This document shows positions 51,436 through 61,760 of a DNA stretch of 64,000 nucleotides, piece by piece. Both the position numbers and the translations under genes were made by a program. Origin of the DNA: Cardiocondyla obscurior (Eukaryota > Arthropoda > Insecta > Hymenoptera > Formicidae); contig NC_091864.1 in assembly GCF_019399895.1 (NCBI RefSeq), forward strand, positions 3,698,001 to 3,762,000, written 5' to 3'. How positions within the stretch are numbered: position 1 is the stretch's first letter; each line of letters begins with the position of its first letter. The notes beneath the pieces were generated by a model, which did not search any database, was not told where the DNA came from, and worked only from the letters and a program-made list of their open reading frames with translations.

Positions 51436-53800
51436 GTTTCCTCCATGCCCGCAGTATATTGTAGAGGTCTCAGATTCTCGCGCTTGTGATAACGCACGTT
51501 ATCATTTATCGGGGAATGCCGGCGTAGCCGATCGAGTGCAATGCTCCATCGGCGTATCCGCGGAGGACATGTCACTTGGAAACGGTCTCTGTGTATCGGT
51601 GCTGCTCGCGGAATGCCGAGCTTCTCATCGTCGCGCAGTCAATAATATGCGTAACATTCGCGTTACTCTCGGGATGTATCGCCGAAAATTAGCTCCCCCG
51701 CGATAAATCTATCGGCGCGCGGCCGACGCGCGCCGCTCGCGGTTATCGAGCCGGTTCGCCACCGGTAAACCACCCTTCCCTGTTTCTATCTCTGGCGTAA
51801 AAACGAGTTTCACGATTCACGACCCGAGCACCTTCCGATATCACGTAGCATCTGCCGGCGACATCGAGCGACGTCGAAATTTCGAATTTTTATCGCTCTT
51901 CGCGGCTTTTTATCGCCAATTCCGCCGCAATATGACTAAATCTTGGAGAAACACATTGCCGTTTTAGGGTTAATTCTGGGGACACATATAAAAAGAAAAG
52001 GAAGCAATAGGTCTTTAATCAGGGTACGCTTCTCGTAGTTTTGTTCGTCCGCGTTGCAAATAATGAGCTTTTACTCCGCAGTACATTTGCGAGAAATGAT
52101 ACGCGAAGGATGTGTTCCAACTAGTTTCCTGTATTCAGCCTGTTAGATTTTAGTTTCCTAAAGTAATTATTCGCTTCGCTAGATGGGCTTAGCGGCTTTG
52201 AGGCAGGTTGTTTGGTTTGAAAAGTTTTTAATCGGGATTTATGCGAATTTAAATGATCGCTATTAAAGCGTTACAAGTGCAATCGCAGTTAGCTCCAATG
52301 TACATATTTAGAGCTGACGAATTCTCGCGCCGATGTAATCGACTATTTTGCACGAATGGTTTCCTTCTTTTAATTAAAAGGAATTTAATTTTTCAAATCT
52401 CATTAGGAAATCGTAATCTAGTTGATGCAAAAGAGGAAGAGACTAATTAAAACGGAAGTATGCAGTCGTTAAAAATATAATTTTGAATGGCATTCATTTA
52501 AGAGAAAAGTCACTTTGAGAAATTAACGGCGCATTTTTGTTCGCAAATTGAATCGCACCTTTCCAGTGTTCTTACGAAAAAAAAAAAATTAAAAAAAAAA
52601 AACAATTCTTGTTCTATTTGTCTCTTTTTTCGTACTCGTGTATATTTTATTATCGAGTAGTTTAAGAAATTACATCACTATTTATTATTAAACGCTCTTG
52701 AGCTCGATGTGACAACTCGTCGAGTATCAGCAGAAAATTAAAAAAACAGAAGACCTCAATTTTTCCAATATGATATCAAATGCCAAATGACGCTAGAATG
52801 CGAATATATGTGTCGCAATTTTTTTTTTTCTTTTTAATAAACTTTTGTAGTCAGATTATTTTTCGTTATCGATTCGAGAATATTTTTTTCCCGTTTCGCC
52901 GCAAACTCTTTTTAATATAACGCATCCACGTTATGCACTGAACGCGCACAAGGATTTTCTAAAGAAACAGTCGTTCGAGGAAATGTAATTTCTCTGGACC
53001 GGACATTTGATATAAGTAGAGTTTTGGCACGAGCACATACTGAAAGCGAGAAAAACGTAGGAAAGAAGGAGCTTGCGTGGAAATTACAGAATCACTATCT
53101 TCGAGATTATTGATTGTTCGATATGTCTTGGGAGCATGGCGATGACTCGAACTTAGGCGGTAAGATTAGCGTTGACAGGATATGTTCTTCGCGATAATAT
53201 CAAATCTCGTATACAATAGCAGGGGGTGAGCCTGAAGCGACATTATCCTAATATTGACCGTCGTGATTTGAGACACCGTGCTTTCACAAAATCGTGTCTA
53301 AAGCGTATTATTTAAAAAAAAGAAAAGAGAAAAGGGGGGAAAAAAAAAACTCACCGATCGATGGATATCGCCATTAGAGTGAAAACGCTAGCGCAGATCG
53401 TAAGGACCGCGATGAATTGGGAAATCTTGCAGTAGAGGGTTCCGAACGGCCAGTGGCTGTTGAGCATGTAGGTGTAATTGAAGGTAACGTTCAAGGTTGA
53501 GACCATGGCGTCTGCGATGCTGAGGTTCACCAAAAAGTAGTTGGTGACGGTGCGCATTCGTCTGTGCGCCAACACGATCCATATTACTATCAGATTGCCG
53601 CCGGTCGCCACCGTGATCATTCCGGCGAACAAAAGCGTCCAAATCATTTGTCGCCACCACGGGAGCACGAATTGGTTCCGCGGCGCCAAATCCGTGTAGT
53701 TGCTTCCGTTGTGATAGGTGTCATTGTCGTACCACAGCGTCGTTGTCACGTTCCAGGATTGAGACGTGAAATTGTACAACAACTCGTCGAGGCTCTGCAT
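22120..53800 (-). CDS. TkR86C: Tachykinin-type neuropeptide GPCR, TkR86C / natalisin receptor-like
   Basis: This is a class A rhodopsin-like receptor of 454 residues in the plasma membrane. The coding exons on the minus strand are 53800-53355, 36585-36367, 32930-32780, 24929-24733 and 22471-22120, with matching phases (2, 2, 0, 2). The N-terminus has five N-glycosylation sequons (Asn10, 17, 26, 31, 34). TM1 has GN (Asn69), TM2 NLSIAD (Asp97), TM3 Cys124 and DRY at 148-150, TM4 Trp174, TM6 CWLP (Trp288, Pro290) and TM7 NPIIY at 328-332. Cys350 in helix 8 could be palmitoylated. Segments such as RMRTVTNYFLVNLSIADAM, YWLAMSNSMYNPIIYCWMN and TSRYSCTGSPE match the Drosophila TkR86C type better than TkR99D, as I recall those sequences. 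TkR86C-type receptors respond to natalisins or tachykinins and couple through G proteins. The start follows an in-frame stop 30 bases upstream. Long introns suggest complex neural regulation. Confidence 0.93.
22472..24732 (-). other. Receptor intron 4 (2.3 kb)
   Basis: CpG-moderate sequence with poly-T runs (for example around 23396-23431). No additional exon or repeat family is recognised. Confidence 0.6.
24733..24929 (-). other. TkR86C: Receptor coding exon 4 (TM6-TM7)
   Basis: This encodes residues 273-337 plus two bases of Arg338. It includes VVKMMIVVVVIFAVCWLPFH (TM6) and the NPIIY motif of TM7. Acceptor ttatatttcag and donor GTAAGA are both visible. Confidence 0.95.
26640..26714. mobile_element. 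75-bp hairpin element, MITE-like
   Basis: Terminal inverted repeats TGTCCAGGCAAAGACGGT and ACCGTCTTTGTCTGGACA (one mismatch) flank about 40 bp. TA lies directly outside each end (26638-26639 and 26715-26716), as in Tc1/mariner-type target duplications. It has no ORF. An alternative is a structured RNA hairpin. Confidence 0.5.
27171..27292 (+). repeat. Exon-like cassette, copy 1 (diverged)
   Basis: The sequence from the CGCGGTTGTAA region to the donor CAGGG|GTAAGT resembles the 3' part of the cassettes at 27376 and 44557. It shares the words TCCAGGGCGCGGAAGGATG and GAGAGGAGGAGCAGGCC. An ATG at 27218 opens a frame beginning MTRHVLPERRSRPRKG. Orientation is opposite to the receptor gene. Confidence 0.6.
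27376..27676 (+). repeat. Exon-like cassette, copy 2
   Basis: It is bounded by an acceptor (tatgttacag) and a donor (TTAG|GTGAGC). Its last part belongs to the 176-bp block 27544-27719, which is repeated at 44721-44896 with one mismatch. It contains a 24-codon ORF (27602-27676), MARHVPSERRSRPRIGILHR onward, whose stop TAG ends exactly at the donor. It is read antisense to the receptor gene. It may be a non-coding RNA exon, an exonised repeat or a small coding exon. Confidence 0.6.
27796..27835 (+). repeat. Small exon-like segment following copy 2
   Basis: After a mini-intron of 119 bp, acceptor tatgttacag is followed by CCACCGGCAGAACTCAACAC and donor ATTG|GTAAGT. The same arrangement occurs at 44953-44996. 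Confidence 0.5.
32780..32930 (-). other. TkR86C: Receptor coding exon 3 (TM5 and third intracellular loop)
   Basis: This encodes residues 223-272, completing Leu222. It includes YNVIFMVLTYFLPIGSMTF (TM5) and ends at SKRR with donor GTATGT. Acceptor is gttattttcag. Confidence 0.95.
32931..36366 (-). other. Receptor intron 2 (3.4 kb)
   Basis: CpG-rich intronic DNA without a recognisable gene, RNA or mobile element. Confidence 0.6.
36367..36585 (-). other. TkR86C: Receptor coding exon 2 (second intracellular loop, TM4, second extracellular loop)
   Basis: This encodes residues 150-221 with split codons at both ends. It begins YMAIVNPLKPRM after an AG preceded by poly-T and contains TM4 with Trp174. 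Donor is GTAAGT. Confidence 0.95.
37019..37068. repeat. (CGAGA)n satellite-like tract
   Basis: About seven CGAGA units followed by AGAGA variants, within receptor intron 1. Confidence 0.85.
41291..41503. mobile_element. 213-bp inverted-repeat element, MITE-like
   Basis: Arms of about 70-76 bp (41291-41366 and 41434-41503) are reverse complements with few mismatches and a short extra CTA/TAG run in the left arm. The spacer is 67 bp. The element is non-coding and would fold into one long hairpin. No clear target duplication was found. Confidence 0.65.
41679..41736. promoter_or_regulatory. Palindrome cluster in CpG-rich region
   Basis: Two perfect ACTCGCGAGT palindromes (41679-41688 and 41727-41736) flank a perfect TTCGATATATCGAA palindrome (41704-41717). 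The surrounding 41.5-42.25 kb is CpG-rich, like an insect 5' UTR or promoter. Binding by a factor is inference. Confidence 0.35.
43643..43664. repeat. (TTA)n microsatellite
   Basis: About seven tandem ATT/TTA units in receptor intron 1. Confidence 0.85.
44557..44853 (+). repeat. Exon-like cassette, copy 3
   Basis: It is bounded by acceptor ctgttacag and donor TTAG|GTGAGC. It shares GCCGATA, AATTACACGAACC and the 176-bp block with copy 2. The only difference in that block changes GGC to GGT, which is synonymous in the 24-codon ORF (44779-44853). Confidence 0.6.
44953..44996 (+). repeat. Small exon-like segment following copy 3
   Basis: Acceptor tatgttacag is followed by CCACCGGCCGAATTCAACAA and donor TTCG|GTGAGT; it matches 27796-27835 with small insertions. 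Confidence 0.5.
48027..48053. repeat. Poly(A) tract
   Basis: An uninterrupted run of about 26 A. It could be the tail of an old retroposed sequence, but nothing upstream is recognisable as one. Confidence 0.8.
49023..49053. repeat. (TA)n palindromic microsatellite
   Basis: A TA run bounded by CAGG on the left and CCTG on the right, so the whole forms a perfect inverted repeat. Confidence 0.85.
51388..51431. repeat. (CT)n microsatellite
   Basis: About 21 tandem CT units in receptor intron 1. Confidence 0.9.
53355..53800 (-). other. TkR86C: Receptor coding exon 1 (N-terminus to TM3)
   Basis: This encodes residues 1-148 plus two bases of Arg149. The ATG at 53800-53798 gives MQSLDELLYNF; the GTG just before it is not needed as a start. 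Donor is GTGAGT within the DRY motif codon for Arg. Confidence 0.95.
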
Positions 53801-54654
53801 CACGAATATTGACCGCGAGGTTCCACCCGTTGATTTACCTTAAGCCACAGAAAAGCGGAAGACCGTCGCCGCTCGACCGTCCACTTCGTTCGCGTTTGCA
53901 ATTTTACGTCTGGCGGTCTTTCTTATCTCACTTTAACGATAGCGCTAAGCTGCCGCTTGGAGACCGCAATTTTCATTCTCTCTCGTTTACAGTTTCGCTG
54001 TCCTTTCTGCGTTTATTTTTCTTTTCTTTTTTTTTTCCTATTTTTCTTTACTTAATCTTTCCGAGTCTGTCGAGTTTTTGATAAGTGGCTCTTGAATAGT
54101 CTCTAACGCAATTATGATATCGACATCGCCGCAAAGGTATATCGAGCATTCGTAGGATGCGACCGCGTCAATTCATCTCTCTTTCAGAGGCCGAGAATTT
54201 TTGAAATACTTCGGTATGCCCGTAAAGTTCACTTGTTGTGCTATTTAAAGGACAGAAATTCGATGTAGCTACGAGCTACGAGCTACAAGCAGGGTTATCG
54301 TCTTTCAAGGGAAATAACTTACATATTCTTGTCAACCGCGCATACCAGTCGACCAAGTTGGGTAAGCTTTCGCAAGCATGTCGACGTAACACCGAAACTT
54401 GCGTCGCATTTGTCCTCGCGCACTAGAAGAGCACGTTACAAACCAAACGTTATCACTGCGTTTGATTACTCCGCTTCGAGTCTTTCTCATTGTGGACTGA
54501 AATTTTAAATCGTGAATGAAGAGCCGAGGAACATCCATCGGTTTTCAAATTCGCGCGTTGCTCGTCCCCGTTTGTAAATTCCGCGCCACGCTCACCCGAT
54601 ATCGCTGATTTTCCTCGTTCCCGGTCGATCTTTCGTGCGAGCGTGTCGGTTACT

Positions 54655-54819
54655 GGCAGTGCTGCAAGTTTTGGACCGCTAGCAACCATACTTCTAGGTG
54701 GGAGGCACCCACACAAATGCCAACCGTGTCCATGCACATGGACATGGTTCGCGCTTGCGTGTATTTTTCCCACCCCCGAGACCGGTGGGTGCTAGTGGTC
54801 CAAAACTTACAGCGCTGCC
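54655..54819. mobile_element. 165-bp snap-back element, hAT-like MITE
   Basis: The termini GGCAGTGCTGCAAGTTTTGG and CCAAAACTTACAGCGCTGCC are inverted repeats with two mismatches, and the arms continue pairing imperfectly to the centre, a near-perfect TCCATGCACATGGA palindrome. CAG-type ends recall hAT elements. The flanks share an approximate GTTA word only, so the target duplication is unclear. Confidence 0.6.
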
Positions 54820-57800
54820 TGTTAATGGTCGCAATAAATCTTGGCCCGATCAATTTCTCCACCTAATAATCGATACCTTTTCTAGATTTCAAGTAAACTT
54901 TATCTTTGAATTGTATGAATAGATTTTACGTATTTGAATTGTTAAGAGAAAAAAAAGAAAAGGAAGAAAAGAGAAAGAAAAAGGAGAAATATAAAATTAT
55001 ATTTTTATTTATTTATTTCTTAAGAAAGAAATCTAAAGATGTAATTATTGCCGCTTTTCCGCGATGCTGATTGTTTCTTTTGCTTGACCGATTTCATAAT
55101 GCGAACGTAAACGCCAACAATTAAATTGACAATTCTCAAACGCCAAGTTATCGTGATGATTTTGATTATTCCAGTGCCTGGAGATTGATTATCAATTAAA
55201 TGTAATTAAAAGCAAATGACGCTCAAGCGAAGCGCACGTTCTTCGTAATGTCGAATTCAGTTATAGATATAATATGTTATTACTGATACCAAAAATACGA
55301 TCTTTTAATCTCGGCTTGTCGTGTCGCGTCGCACTTTTTTTTTTTTTTTTTTTTTATATACGATCGATCTTAATTGGAAAAATCGCGGCGGAAAAATGTG
55401 TAAAAGTACGAACCGAATCCGGGTACACGAACGTACATCTTTCGTAATCGGTCGCCGAGATAATTCATATTCACTTAATTATGAAAATTGTTAATTTAAC
55501 CCTCTCATCGATCACGTCGTAATGACCGTACTTTCAGCGGGACGTTTTATAAATTCCGCTATTAAAGAAAAAAAAAAATATATATATATAAAATTTCTAC
55601 CGGTTAAAAAAAAGACACGATTATCCCTAATATCGACGATATGTCTTCGCCGATTAAACCGCGCGTGCGGGCCAACGTGGAATTGTCAGCCTTCGATCGA
55701 CATCGGAACTCGCTTCCGCTTGCGTTTCATGCACGGGTGCTTTCCGCAGAATCCGATCGCGTCCCAAACCGCGGATCGGTTGCCGCCGAACGAGGTCCCA
55801 TTGTTCTCGTAGCTTATTCGCAGTAGACGAGTGCGCGCGCTTTTTTTTTTTTAATAATTTTTTTTTCTTCTTCTTTTTCCTTTTCGCCAATATTCGAAGC
55901 CTCGACGACTATATAGACGTAGTGGCTTCTGCGACGAATTTTTATACCGATTCACCCCTTTTTGCATCCCTTTTTGTAAGATAAGATTAGAAATGATCAG
56001 GATAATGATCACACTAATTTCTAGATTAGAAGAAAAGACTGATGGGTCTCCCGATCCATAAGAAGTTTTGCGTTTAATCTTCTCTCCGTGCTCCGTTTGC
56101 GTCGCCAGCGATTACTAAAACATCGTTAATGTTGCGTTTTTTTCTTTTTTTTTTTTCGAGAAATTTACCCGCTTTACGACGAGGCGATTTTTGCGCACCA
56201 GTTCTCGCCGAAGTATCGAGTGGCTACATGGAGATTCTCTTGAAATTCGCAAACGTGCCTGTGGCGCTTTTTTTCCCGGGAAAGTCCATGTATCATATGA
56301 TAAGAGTATCTAAAAGAACTGATATTTTTAAAAATGATTTCCATCAAACTTCTATCCTCGCTTCGTTCGCTCATTATTCAGGTGGTCCTTTTCCACGACG
56401 TTGTATATCGCGCGAGCTAATTAGCTCAATTAAGCTTTCTTATCACGTTTCACACAAATGGAAAAGTTACGTTTTACGCGGACTCTTTACGATTGCTTTA
56501 CGGCCGATTACGTGGGCGGGAAAGTTTTCGTATCACGTCGCTAATAAAATCTTCCTGTAGCAAGAAATCCGCGTTATCGTTGCCTACTATTTGCCGCCGG
56601 ATCACGTGCGGTGTAAGAACATCGGTATTGCAAGACTTGGGGCGACCGTGTCTCGCGGCATCTAAGAGGACACTTTTCGCGCACTCAATTACGCGTTGAC
56701 AGCTTTCAGAACTGAATCTTCATTTAGGTGTTGAGGCGAGTCGTTGCAATATCGCTCGTGCACTTGATCCAGCATCGTTCGACGTTGCATTATGTCGGCC
56801 GCTATTTCTGGCTCCTAACACCCTCGGAATTTTAAGATACGTCGGACTCGCGCGTTTTTCTTCACTACGACGGACACGACACCCGCCACGGAATCCTTTT
56901 CCAACGTTATTAAAACGGATTGAGAATTTCGCTTTATATTCAGAGCAAACGTTCCTCGAGATCTCCTTAATTTTCAATTGGCTTGAACGTTTTGTAGCGC
57001 ACCGGGATTACAACGTAGGTAGAACGAAATCGCCCTTCATAGCCGTGAGCGTTTTAAACGAGAGATAAAGGAAAGTGGTGAGAGGTAGTGGTGGATCCGC
57101 GTCGCTTTCTCTGAAAGTTTCCGGAACATCCCGGAAGAAAGTTCCCCGAGAATAACGCGTAACTGGTCCCGGAATGTATAATCCATGAAACTCGAGGGTG
57201 GAAAAATCTACTCTTTCACGACATTTGGAAAGTTTTTATAAGAATTGTGAAACGCCGCCTCGATAAGACGAGAAAGATTGGGGGGTCTTTCATCTGTCCG
57301 TTAGTCGACGCAGGGGAAAAAAAAATAACCATTTATAGGCCGAAGCGTTCTCGCGTAAGTTACGCTAAGAATTTACGTCGTGACGCTTTCAAGCATAACG
57401 TAGGTCCCTCGTTGATATTCTTATACCCCTCGCGAAATTTCGCATTCACCCGGAACGGTGGGTCTCCTCGTGTTGACGAATTCCTCCACTTGTCATCTTA
57501 CCTCCGGCCCTCGATGTGGAAAATATCATCGAGTCTCGAAATTATTCTTTAGGTCCGAATAAAACGCGCTGCATGCGAGAGTAGAAATGAAAAGGCGAGA
57601 ATGTGAATTCCCCGTGCGATTTGCTCGCGCCGTGAGAAAACGATTCGGTCTGCACGCCGGGAAAAGCCCAGTAAGTATGAATATACGGCAGATGAAATCC
57701 GTGAAATTTCATCTGTCTCGTTCGGTATGGTGACAAAAAAAGGAGAAGGTCCGTGAGGCACGTTCGTAGAAGGCCGCGGAAGAACGAACGTGCTGACTAC

Positions 57801-58272
57801 GACTCGTTGAATTTCCCAAAGGAATTTAATTATTAAACCGTAATATGAGCACGGCGATCGTCGCGATTAAGATGCTCGGAAGCATTTGCGGGGCGTTTCG
57901 TGTACTTTCCGATAATTATGTTGCGCGATATTATTATTTTTCTCTTTTCTCGCAATTGTTATCGCATCGTCAATTTTTTTTTTTTTTTTTTTTTTTTTAA
58001 CCGAATATAATATAATTGCCGGCAATCGCTCGACAAAAAGATTATTTCATTAGTCGAAACAATTCTTATTTGTAACATCTTCATCATGCTATTTTAATTT
58101 GATATCGCTATTGTACCCACGCGTATATAGCGCGCAATGTTCGTTTAATTTTCCTTTGTCTAACGGGAGATATCATTTGCTTAATTGCGCTGTAGAAACG
58201 TGTTATTCTTTCCATTATTCGCGTTATCTGCGGTAAGCTCTTTGCATATCGTAACGTAGAATACCAGACAGG

Positions 58273-58278
<6 letters not shown>

Positions 58279-58304
<26 letters not shown>
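58279..58304. repeat. (GA)n microsatellite
   Basis: About 13 GA units flanked by A runs. Confidence 0.9.
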
Positions 58305-58308
<4 letters not shown>

Positions 58309-61300
58309 AAGAAGGACCAGTTAGTCTCTTCTTCCGATGTGATAATAACTACGTCTGCGAAGTTTTTTCTCGTTTTCAAAAAAAATTATGTACCTAAGGG
58401 TAAACTTTTTTTTTTTTTCCGGAAAATATACAACTTTTTTTTATGGAGTTTCAGTAGTCCTTTGAAGAGTTATCTCGATATGTCTTATGACATTATCTAA
58501 AATCAAAACTGACGAAGCGAAATGGAGAACCAGCTTCACAGACGTATAATAACTGATATACAGCAACATTAATTGATATTATTTTAAAAGGATATTTTCT
58601 CCGAGCACGCAATGTATTTTTGCGCTGCTCTTTTCATCTCTGTCGAGTGTTGAGGGTGATTTGTGATAACGTATAACTATCTCGAAACAAACGATCTTCA
58701 CGTTGTTAGAGCTCGGATTGTTTTTACAGCACGATACTTTGCGATGATTTAAAATTAATGTTTATGCGCGTCATTTGCTCACGAAATGCGCTTTTCTGCA
58801 CGATAACTTGGTTCGATCTAACAACGCGAGCCTGGTTTAGTATTACATGTCGTTAACATACACGCGGACGGACAAACGATTTTTGTTGGAAATTGCGGTA
58901 TTTCTCGCGAGAGAAATTTAATGTTGCTTCATATTCTCTTCTAACGTATTAGCGATGGTGTCGTTTCGTACATTAATTCCCGCTGTTAATTTACCTTCCG
59001 CGTGTTGATTACGAAGTTCCGTTATCGTAGCTATCGGATTTACATTCTCTTCAAATATATTAGTGCAGTTTGATACGAAGGAACAAACCTGCCCGAGCGA
59101 AATGGAAAATAATAATCGGTATCATAAGTAGCTTCATTGTCGCAATTGTGGTACGGAGACGCGAGATTAACTGCAAAATTATGCGAATAGCGCGTGGGAC
59201 CTTTTTGCCTATACACGTGTGCATTTGAATAACGCCGTGCTATATAAATTACAACCGACCCACGCCGCCGTTGGCAACAATTACTTCGGGTTGTTACAGT
59301 GTAAAATGGAAATCAGAGTTTATGCGGCCTGCTTATAAATGGACTGCGGATTAAAGTAACACCGGATCAAAGACACATAGTTACCCGCATTATCGCCCCG
59401 CGCGAGCCCGATTAAAATATGCAGATTTTATTTTTATTGCATTTTCTTAGTCCATCACATGTTCCTTAATTTTCATTTGTTAACATTATAGACTAATCAA
59501 TGTATTAAATATGAGAAATTGTTTTCTAAAAATTTATTCTTTTCTCTCTCTCTCTTTCTCTCTCTCTCTCTTCTCATATCCGATAAACTGCTGCGTGCTT
59601 TCATTCATATTCTGCGTAACTTGATATTAATCGAGATTAATTGGCTGAATGCCGAACGTGTTCGCTGTTCGCTCGTTGTCGGATTGTTTGCGCAAACCGT
59701 TCAATAACGTGGGTAATTCGGCAGAGTTCTTAAACTATGCGTGCACCACGATTACTGTATGTCTGCGGTATGTCCCGCGACTGTCCTCCGATTGCACAGG
59801 CGGTTAGGTCCCGCGGTAGGATGAGTTGCGAGTGAATAGCGAGTGAAGCAATTAACGGTCGAATATTGTTCCTGAATCTGAAAATAGCTGGCGATCGATA
59901 TGACGGAGGTGTAGGCGAGGTGAAGAGAGCGCGTTCGGTGAAGGGCGTCGTGACGTTTGTAGCATTCGTGACGATGTATGTGACTTCATGTTCTCGGTAA
60001 CACCCGCAAACCAGCCGCGGGGAAATGTTCGCTCCCTCTCAGGCCGTGGGGCTTAGTGAATCACTAGTTCGTACTAAAACAGAATTGTTCCGTAGACTGT
60101 AAAATTGCATTTGCGCAATAGCTCTAATTTGCCGGACTACGTATTTGAGAGAGGGTGCATCCACGAGAATACTAAATCAGCTTTAATCTCCGCGACCTAT
60201 TGCCATTTTCACGGTTTTATTTTTTTTTTATTTTATCGCCGTCTAGTATTTATCATTTTTCATATACATTGCTATTTTTTTTTTTTTTTTACGCACCCTT
60301 TACGTGCACTGAATTAATATACGTCTGCGTAATATTTTCGAAAAAAATGTACCGAAAGTTTCCGACAAAAATTTCCTGACACGAGGTGATATTTTCGAAT
60401 ACGTTATTTTCGTACGTGGTTGACGAAAGTGTCGCACTGGCGGTCACTGTAGTTAAAGTAATACATATACGTAAAGGTGGTACATAATGTATTATACCCT
60501 ATGACGTAACGCGCAAACGTACGCGAGAGAAAGAATGTCGAGGTGTGAAAATTGAACGTGCGATTTTCATTCCGGCGCTAAAGCGGAGAAGGAAAATAGG
60601 GATGCGCCGCGAAAAACGAGTGGAATTGCTTCAATAGAATGCGGCATACTCGGAGGATGGTACGCGCCGGTACGACACCGCCAAGTATGCAAATTGTGAA
60701 TCACTCTGGACCGCGCAACTGGTTACGTCGCAGAAAGAGCCTTTTGCTCTTCTTCTACCCGCTACCGGAAGGGCCAATATTCTACAATTGTACGAACAAA
60801 CGTGGCCGCCTTTCGTAGAGCCGACTATTCAAGAGACACAATCTTTTTGATTTTGAATTCTGGTAGAGAAGCTTTTTATATCTTTTGTTAAAAAAAAAAA
60901 AATAAAAACGCCAACGAGGTTTATCGCAGGAAGAATGAAAAGTAATAAAAGAGAAATAAATGTCAGTAAAGTTATTTAAATTTCAAGTATTTTAATCTGT
61001 AAGATAAATTCACAGAAATTGTCAGGATCTTGACGGTAGAAATTAAAATCATGATTCAGTTCATTTTTTTTATTATACTATATGGGCCTTTGTACTTTGG
61101 TATCAATTTTTTATTAACGCCGGTCGCTGTTTCTACTCGAAAATTCTACTTGATGTAGAAATACGGTCCCATTTACAAGGTGCTTCGCACAATTTCGCTA
61201 TCATGGGAGTGATCATTCGGTTGTATCGCTCGACTTGGCCGTGTTTGCTCTCGGCGTGCCTGCGGTTACCAATTCTAATTGAAAAAAAATATTTTGCTCC

Positions 61301-61725
61301 AAAATTAGATTTAAATAAATATCGGCCATTGAAATTTTTAATTAAATCGCGTAAACACTTGTGCGCGAGAAATTTAATTTTGACTGTTTCTGGTTTCGTT
61401 TGCAGATGTTGATTAATATCGTTGGTATTCAATTTCCTTTTCGCTTCGTTTCCAATTTCTGCTCCGCGGAGTTCTTAATTATTCGTTGGAAATTGGCATG
61501 TAATTGTTCATCTAGGACTCGGCGCGATTTCTCTGTCTAAGGACAAGTTCATCCCTTTTATCAGTTGGCGGTTTTCCCAAGAGCCCTTCGTGCTTTTATA
61601 ACTCATTAACGCCCCGAATGGCGTCGGTCTTTATTGCTGTCATGTCGTCGGCGCTATTGAGAAATTAAGAATCCCATATTGGCAGACCATCGATAATACG
61701 ATCATCCGTAACGACTCGACGTCAT

Positions 61726-61726
61726 T

Positions 61727-61757
<31 letters not shown>
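61726..61757. repeat. (GTC)n microsatellite
   Basis: About ten GTC units. Open frames through it are simple repeats, not supported as coding. Confidence 0.9.

Positions 61758-61760
<3 letters not shown>

Larger units (their letters stand above)
36586..53354 (-). other. Receptor intron 1 (16.8 kb)
   Basis: The largest intron. It holds the inverted-repeat element at 41291, the palindrome cluster at 41679, the third exon-like cassette (44.6-45.0 kb) and several microsatellites, each listed separately. Apart from these I see no gene; the many open frames of 60-160 codons are what CpG-rich, stop-poor DNA gives by chance. Confidence 0.6.

Noticed and set aside
53564..53812. Plus-strand ORF over receptor exon 1
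   Set aside because: Shadow of the N-terminal receptor exon.
56129..56560. 143-codon ORF upstream of the receptor
   Set aside because: It starts in a T-rich run, has no domain or splice partner, and similar chance frames are common in this stop-poor DNA.
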